Assembly (NCBI RefSeq): GCF_015477835.1
Contig: NZ_JADLQN010000004.1
Span: forward strand, 62,001 to 126,000
DNA from: Nocardia higoensis
Lineage (GTDB): Bacteria; Actinomycetota; Actinomycetes; Mycobacteriales; Mycobacteriaceae
Direction of reading: 5' to 3'
Length of the DNA: 64,000 nt
Positions 59,487 through 64,000 of this stretch are shown here, in pieces (position 1 is the stretch's first letter; every line of letters starts with the position of its first letter). A program made the position numbers and the translations under genes. Below the pieces are notes generated by a model. That model was given only the letters and a program-made list of their open reading frames with translations. It searched no databases and was not told the DNA's origin.

Positions 59487-60182
59487 GTGATCTCGCCAGC
59501 CCCCCGCGCCCACTCGGCTTCGACCCATGAATCCGGGCTCCGCCGGGGCTTCGGCCCCGGCCTCGCGCGCTGGATCAGGCGGGGTGTCGCTGGCGCTGTG
59601 CTGATGGCTTCGATCGTGGTCGGCGGAACCGCGGTACGCGTGTGGCAGGTCGCCCGGATCAACGACTACACCCCCGCCGATGCCATCGTCGTCCTCGGCG
59701 CCGCCCAGTACTCGGGCACCCCGTCCTCGGTGTTCGAAGCACGCCTGGACCAGGCCTACGACCTCTTCGAGGCGGGCGTCGCCCCGCGCGTCATCACCGT
59801 CGGCGGCAAACAGGAAGGCGACCTCTACACCGAGGCCGCCTCCGGCAAGAACTACCTCGAGGACCGCGGTATCCCCGGCGAGGCCATCCTGGCCGTGGAA
59901 ACCGGCTCCGACACCCTGCGCAGCGTCGAAGCCGTCTCCGACGCCATGGCCGAACGCGGCTGGTCCTCGGTGGCCCTGGTCAGCGACCCCTGGCATTCCC
60001 TGCGCACCCGCACCATGGCCCGCGACGACGGCCTGCGCGCCTGGACCGCCCCGACTCGTACCGGCCCCGCCGTCTACACCCGCGAATCCCAGGCCCACGG
60101 CATCTTCCGCGAGACCTTCGCGCTGCTCTGGTACCAGCTGACCCACTTCTCCGCCGACTTCCCCTACACGGCGGGGCAGTGA
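59487..60182 (+). CDS. YdcF/SanA (DUF218)-family membrane-anchored protein
   Basis: A 231-residue protein with a cytoplasmic basic N-terminus, one TM helix (GVAGAVLMASIVVGGTAV, residues ~32–50) and an extracytoplasmic DUF218 domain (DAIVVLGAAQYSGTPSSVFEARLDQA, ITVGGKQEGDLYTEA, VSDPWHSLRTRTMA). Relatives affect envelope polysaccharides or vancomycin tolerance; activity is unknown. GTG 59487 follows CAAACT (59475–59480) by six bases, a leaderless pattern. Confidence 0.85.
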   Translation: MISPAPRAHSASTHESGLRRGFGPGLARWIRRGVAGAVLMASIVVGGTAVRVWQVARINDYTPADAIVVLGAAQYSGTPSSVFEARLDQAYDLFEAGVAPRVITVGGKQEGDLYTEAASGKNYLEDRGIPGEAILAVETGSDTLRSVEAVSDAMAERGWSSVALVSDPWHSLRTRTMARDDGLRAWTAPTRTGPAVYTRESQAHGIFRETFALLWYQLTHFSADFPYTAGQ

Positions 60183-60236
60183 CGACCATGCACGGCAGGC
60201 AGTGCAGCCACAACACGCAGGGCAGGTAGTGACGCG

Positions 60237-61505
60237 ATGGACGCCATGAACGAATACACCGGCCACGACCGCGAGCGCATGGTCACCGAGGCCCCCAAGA
60301 CCGCCGGATTCGGTTCCCCCGAAGCCGAATTCACCGTCGGCCACCGCTCCGAATTCGCCCGCGACCGCGCCCGCGTGCTGCACTCGGCGGCCCTGCGCCG
60401 CCTGGCCGACAAAACCCAGGTCATGGGCCCGCGCGACGGCGACACTCCGCGCACCCGCCTCACCCACTCCCTCGAGGTCGCCCAGATCGGCCGCAGCATC
60501 GCCGACGGCCTCGGCGCCGACCCCGACCTCGTCGACCTGGCCGGCCTCGCCCACGACATCGGCCACCCGCCCTACGGCCACAACGGCGAGAAGGCCCTCG
60601 ACACCTGGGCCGACGCCTACGGCGGCTTCGAAGGCAACGCCCAGAACCTGCGCATCCTCACCCGCTTGGAACCCAAGATCCTCACCCCCGACGGCGTCAG
60701 CGCGGGCCTGAACCTCACCCGCGCCGCCCTCGACGCCGCCATCAAATACCCCTGGGGCAGAACAGGACCCGGCACCAAATTCGGCGCCTACGACATCGAC
60801 ACCGACCGCCTGGCCTGGATCCGCAAGGACGCCCCCGACCGCGTGCGCAGCCTGGAATGCCAGATCATGGACTGGTCCGACGACGTCGCCTATTCCGTGC
60901 ACGATGTCGAGGACGGCGTGATCGACGGCCGCATCGACCTGCGCGCACTCGCCGACCCCGCCGAGCGCGACGCCCTCGCCCGGATGGGCCACCGCCAGCA
61001 CCCCGAGATCCCCGTCGACGACCTGGTCGAAGCCGCCCAGCGTCTGTCCGAGATCCCCGTCCTCGCCGACGTCTTCCACTACGACGGCTCCTTCACCGCC
61101 TCGGTCGCCCTCAAACGCCTCACCAGCGAGCTGGTCGGCCGCTTCGCCACCGCGGCCATCACCGCCACCCGCGCCGTCGCGGGCCCCGGACCGCTCATCC
61201 GCTACCACGCCGACCTGGAGATCCCGCGGATCGCCGCCGCCGAGGTCACCATCCTCAAGACCTTCGCCCTGCGCTACGTCATGTTCGATCCCGTCCACAA
61301 GCAGCGCCAGGCCGTCCAGCGCCAGCGCATCCAGGAAGTGGCCGCGGGCCTGCTGGAATCCGCCCCACATCACCTGGACCCCCCGCTGCTGCCGTGGTGG
61401 AACGAAGCCGACACCGACACCGCCCGTGTGCGGGTGGTCATCGACCAGATCGCCTCCTACACCGAGAGCCGCCTCGAACGTATGGCGGTCGAGCTGGCCG
61501 GGTGA
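60237..61505 (+). CDS. dgt: Deoxyguanosinetriphosphate triphosphohydrolase-like HD protein
   Basis: A 422-residue HD-domain dNTPase (SAMHD1-like) that splits dGTP or other dNTPs into nucleoside and triphosphate. HD motifs: RTRLTHSLEVAQ (near residue 65), LAHDIGHPPYGHNGE (near 103) and DWSDDVAYSVHDVEDG. ATG 60237 and ATG 60243 are both possible. It precedes dnaG by 33 nt, the usual actinobacterial arrangement. Confidence 0.94.
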   Translation: MDAMNEYTGHDRERMVTEAPKTAGFGSPEAEFTVGHRSEFARDRARVLHSAALRRLADKTQVMGPRDGDTPRTRLTHSLEVAQIGRSIADGLGADPDLVDLAGLAHDIGHPPYGHNGEKALDTWADAYGGFEGNAQNLRILTRLEPKILTPDGVSAGLNLTRAALDAAIKYPWGRTGPGTKFGAYDIDTDRLAWIRKDAPDRVRSLECQIMDWSDDVAYSVHDVEDGVIDGRIDLRALADPAERDALARMGHRQHPEIPVDDLVEAAQRLSEIPVLADVFHYDGSFTASVALKRLTSELVGRFATAAITATRAVAGPGPLIRYHADLEIPRIAAAEVTILKTFALRYVMFDPVHKQRQAVQRQRIQEVAAGLLESAPHHLDPPLLPWWNEADTDTARVRVVIDQIASYTESRLERMAVELAG

Positions 61506-61538
61506 TCGGACCCCGCCCGCGCGGCTAGACTGCAACCC

Positions 61539-63446
61539 GTGGCCGGACGACTTCCTGATCGCGATATCGCGGCGATTCGCGACCGCGTCCGGATCGAAGA
61601 CGTGGTCGGTGAGTACGTCGCCCTCAAGCGCGCGGGCGCGGACTCCATGAAGGGCCTGTGCCCGTTCCACGACGAGAAGTCCCCCTCCTTCCACGTGCGG
61701 CCCAACCACGGCCTGTTCCACTGCTTCGGCTGCGGCGAGGGCGGCGACGTCTACAAGTTCCTCCAGCAGATCGAGCACATCGGCTTCGTCGAAGCCGTCG
61801 AGCAGCTCGCCGACCGCATCGGCTACCAGATCAACTACGAGGGCGGCGGCACCTCCGTGCAGCGCGACCGCGGCACCCGCTCCCGCCTGGTCGCGGCCAA
61901 CGCCGCGGCCCACGAGTACTACATGGCCCAGCTCGCCACCCCCGAAGCCGAGACCGCCCGCAGGTTCCTCACCGACCGCGACTTCGACGCCGACGCCGCC
62001 CGCCACTTCGGCTGCGGCTACGCCCCCGCCGGGTGGGACACCCTCACCAAGCACCTGCTCCGCAAGGGCTTCGAATTCAAGGAACTGGAGGCCGCCGGCC
62101 TGTCCAAGCAGGGCAAACGCGGCCCCATCGACCGCTTCCACCGCAGGCTGCTGTGGCCGATCCGCAATCTCGGCGGTGAGGTCATCGGCTTCGGCGCCCG
62201 CAAGCTCTTCGACGACGACACCATGCCCGGCAAGTACATCAACACCCCGGAAACGTTGCTGTACAAGAAGTCCCAGGTGCTCTTCGGTCTCGACCTCGCC
62301 AAGCGTGACATCGCCAAGAGCCGCCAAGCCGTCGTCGTCGAGGGCTACACCGACGTCATGGCCATGCACCTGGCCGGCGTCACCACCGCCGTCGCTTCCT
62401 GCGGCACCGCCTTCGGCGACGACCACATGGCGATCCTGCGCCGCCTGCTCATGGACGACAACTTCTGGCGCGGCGAGATCATCTACACCTTCGACGGCGA
62501 CGCCGCCGGTCAGGCCGCCGCCCTCAAAGCCTTCTCCGGCGACCAGAAGCTCGCCGGTCAGACCTACATCGCCGTCGCCCCCGACGGCCAGGACCCCTGC
62601 GACCTGCGCCAGCGCCACGGCGACGCCGCGGTCCGCGACCTCGTCGCCCGCCGAACCCCGTTGTACGAGTTCGTGATCAAGGGCTTGCTCGCCGAACACA
62701 ACCTCGACACCGTCGAAGGCCAGGTCGAGGCGCTGCGCCGCGCGGTCCCCGTGGTCGCCCAGATCAAGGACAACGCCACCCGCAAGGCCTACGCCACCCG
62801 CCTGGCCGGCTGGGTCGGCTGGGACGACATCCAGACCGTCGTCCGCCGCGTCGGCGAGGAAGCCAAGAAAGCCCCCCGCTCGGGCATCATCCCCAAGCGC
62901 GCCCCCGCCGAATCCAAGGTCGCCGAGCACCCCGCCGCACGCCCCAATCCGAACGACCCGGTCCTGCTCCCGCAACGCCAATCCCTGTGCGCCGCACTGC
63001 AATACCCCGCCATCGCGGGCGCGGTCTTCGACGCCCTCGAAATCGAGGCGTTCACCCACCCCGCCTACATCGCGATCCGCACCGCGATCGCCGAAGCGGG
63101 CGGCGCGTCCTGCGGCCTCAGCGGCGCCGAATGGGTGAACGCCGTCGCCGACGCCACCGAAGACCTCACCCTGCGGGCCCTGGTCTCGGAACTGGCGGGC
63201 ACGTCGATCCCGGTGAAGTCGATCAACGACATGCCGCGCGTCATCACGGGCCTGCTGGCCCGCACCCAGGAAGCCCACGTAGGCCGCCAGATCGCCACCC
63301 TGAAGTCCAAACTCCAGCGCCTGTCGGCCAGCGACAACACCGACGAATACATGGCCCTCTTCGGCGATCTCGTCGCCCTCGAGCAGTACCGCAAGAGCCT
63401 GGAAGCTCAGGCCATGGGCAACGTCGGCGACTTCGCCACCGGCTAG
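61539..63446 (+). CDS. dnaG: DNA primase DnaG
   Basis: A 635-residue replicative primase. Domains: CHC2 zinc finger (CPFHDEKSPSFHV…HCFGCGEGGD, residues ~40–65), TOPRIM catalytic core (VVVEGYTDVMAMH, TFDGDAAGQ), and a helicase-binding C-terminal region after ~430. GTG 61539 stands seven bases after TAGACT (61526–61531), consistent with a leaderless transcript. The TAG stop overlaps the stop of the convergent small gene within one CTAG. Confidence 0.97.
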   Translation: MAGRLPDRDIAAIRDRVRIEDVVGEYVALKRAGADSMKGLCPFHDEKSPSFHVRPNHGLFHCFGCGEGGDVYKFLQQIEHIGFVEAVEQLADRIGYQINYEGGGTSVQRDRGTRSRLVAANAAAHEYYMAQLATPEAETARRFLTDRDFDADAARHFGCGYAPAGWDTLTKHLLRKGFEFKELEAAGLSKQGKRGPIDRFHRRLLWPIRNLGGEVIGFGARKLFDDDTMPGKYINTPETLLYKKSQVLFGLDLAKRDIAKSRQAVVVEGYTDVMAMHLAGVTTAVASCGTAFGDDHMAILRRLLMDDNFWRGEIIYTFDGDAAGQAAALKAFSGDQKLAGQTYIAVAPDGQDPCDLRQRHGDAAVRDLVARRTPLYEFVIKGLLAEHNLDTVEGQVEALRRAVPVVAQIKDNATRKAYATRLAGWVGWDDIQTVVRRVGEEAKKAPRSGIIPKRAPAESKVAEHPAARPNPNDPVLLPQRQSLCAALQYPAIAGAVFDALEIEAFTHPAYIAIRTAIAEAGGASCGLSGAEWVNAVADATEDLTLRALVSELAGTSIPVKSINDMPRVITGLLARTQEAHVGRQIATLKSKLQRLSASDNTDEYMALFGDLVALEQYRKSLEAQAMGNVGDFATG

Positions 63447-63703
63447 ACCCGCTTGCTGCCCCGCCGCAGCTGATCCTGTGGCACCAGAATCGTGGTCCGC
63501 TCGTCGATCGGCTTCATAGGCTCCAACGGCGGCCGAGTGCTCAGCTTGTCCGCCAGCCGCTGCCGCCCCACCAACACCAGCTTGCGAGTGACCGGGCTGC
63601 CCGCCACCGCCCGGGTGGCCGAACTGATCTGCTCATACCGAGCCCGCCCGGCCTTGGTCCCGAGTACGTACCCGGCCGCGATACCGATCAACACCCGCAG
63701 CAT
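63443..63703 (-). CDS. Small membrane-anchored hypothetical protein
   Basis: An 86-residue protein with a short N-terminal hydrophobic helix (MLRVLIGIAAGYVLGTKAGR, YtxH-like) and a basic soluble tail ending QLRRGSKRV. The function is unknown. A gene of this kind lies between dnaG and tRNA-Asn in mycobacteria as I recall, which supports it. Its stop (CTA on the plus strand, 63443–63445) and the dnaG stop share the palindrome CTAG. Confidence 0.75.
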   Translation of the reverse strand: MLRVLIGIAAGYVLGTKAGRARYEQISSATRAVAGSPVTRKLVLVGRQRLADKLSTRPPLEPMKPIDERTTILVPQDQLRRGSKRV

Positions 63704-63845
63704 CTGGTGGAGCTCCTCCCAATCGCCTGTTCGCGGCTACCATCCTGCCCGAAACGGCGCCTCCGTGTCGATCCGGCCACCACCCGCCCGTACGTCGCCT
63801 ACGACACGCCGAGGTGGGATGCATCGCCGCAGGTAGATGGCCGAT

Positions 63846-63875
63846 TTGGGAACCGGTGCGAGCATGCGCTAAAGT
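63846..63875 (+). promoter_or_regulatory. Promoter of the tRNA-Asn gene
   Basis: TTGGGA (63846–63851) and TAAAGT (63870–63875) are 18 nt apart, 42 nt before the mature tRNA 5' end. The rest of 63704–63917 shows no gene. Confidence 0.6.
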
Positions 63876-63917
63876 TTCTCCTCGGTCGGACCGAAAGGGT
63901 CGAACCGAACAGAATAG

Positions 63918-63990
63918 TCCCCTATAGCTCAATTGGCAGAGCAGCCGACTGTTAATCGGCAGGTTTCTGGTTCGAGTCCAGATGGGGGAG
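63918..63990 (+). tRNA. asnT: tRNA-Asn (anticodon GTT)
   Basis: A complete 73-nt cloverleaf: acceptor arm TCCCCTA (63918–63924) pairs with TGGGGGA (63983–63989) including one T·G; anticodon stem GCCGA/TCGGC encloses the loop CTGTTAA with anticodon GTT; T-arm contains GGTTCGAGTCC. The discriminator is G63990 and CCA is not encoded. Confidence 0.97.
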
Positions 63991-64000
63991 CAGCAATAGA

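Noticed and set aside
58710..63278. 1522-codon open frame on the minus strand
   Set aside because: It is the antisense shadow of the MBL, YdcF, dgt and dnaG genes; composition is Val/Gly/Asp repeats with no domain, an effect of high GC codon bias.

Overview
This is a high-GC actinobacterial chromosome segment, most likely from Nocardia or a close mycolate-containing relative. The reasons are the very high G+C with GTG/TTG starts, a decaprenyl-diphosphate synthase, type I DnaJ next to HrcA, SmtB–Zur, FprB, a PapA-type acyltransferase, and a gene order that follows, from memory, the lepA–glyS–dgt–dnaG–tRNA-Asn stretch of Mycobacterium tuberculosis. No rRNA, CRISPR array, prophage or insertion sequence was seen. 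The only selfish element recognised is an intein.

Layout. 0–8.5 kb: lepA, a Pro/Ala/Thr-rich protein, a dynamin-like GTPase with an altered P-loop, GH15 trehalase and two tiny membrane proteins. 8.5–13 kb: a cysteine-type leader peptide and a sulfate ABC importer (binding protein, cysT, cysW, cysA). 13–24 kb: an SDR, an AurF-type diiron oxygenase paired with FprB ferredoxin reductase, an Hsp70-fold protein with a glycine-rich tail, an SGNH hydrolase/MFS exporter/TetR set and a secreted SMP-30-like protein. 24–30 kb: the assimilatory sulfate-reduction operon nirA-cysH-cysD-cysN-chelatase, read leftward behind its own leader peptide. 30–41 kb: a SnoaL-like gene under a MerR-type promoter, hemW, hrcA-dnaJ-rsmE, and phoH-ybeY-corC-cdd-like-era. 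41–51 kb: a large membrane receptor-like protein, amidase, recO, uppS, a TetR/membrane-protein pair and smtB-zur. 51–64 kb: glyQS, tenA, an acyltransferase, DinB, SDR, a TPM-domain protein, a metallo-beta-lactamase-fold hydrolase, a YdcF-family protein, dgt, dnaG, a small membrane protein and tRNA-Asn.

The two sulfur operons form one functional unit: import of sulfate (8.9–13.0 kb), then activation by CysDN, reduction of APS by CysH, sulfite reduction by NirA and siroheme iron insertion by the chelatase (24.1–29.7 kb). Both are preceded by short, apparently leaderless ORFs ending in Cys codons, and both promoters carry TTCGAACG at the -35 position, so joint cysteine/sulfur control is likely. 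CysN has no APS-kinase domain, fitting direct APS reduction.

The most unusual items are: a class 3 intein (W-C-T signature, Ala1) inside PhoH whose LAGLIDADG endonuclease is collapsing; a 986-residue membrane protein joining a degenerate NTPase-like cytoplasmic part to a periplasmic-binding-protein ectodomain; a dynamin relative with Met in place of the P-loop lysine; an Hsp70-like protein with a broken phosphate-1 loop and a long Gly/Ser tail; and about a dozen starts that fit leaderless transcription (TANNNT, 6–7 nt, then GTG/ATG).
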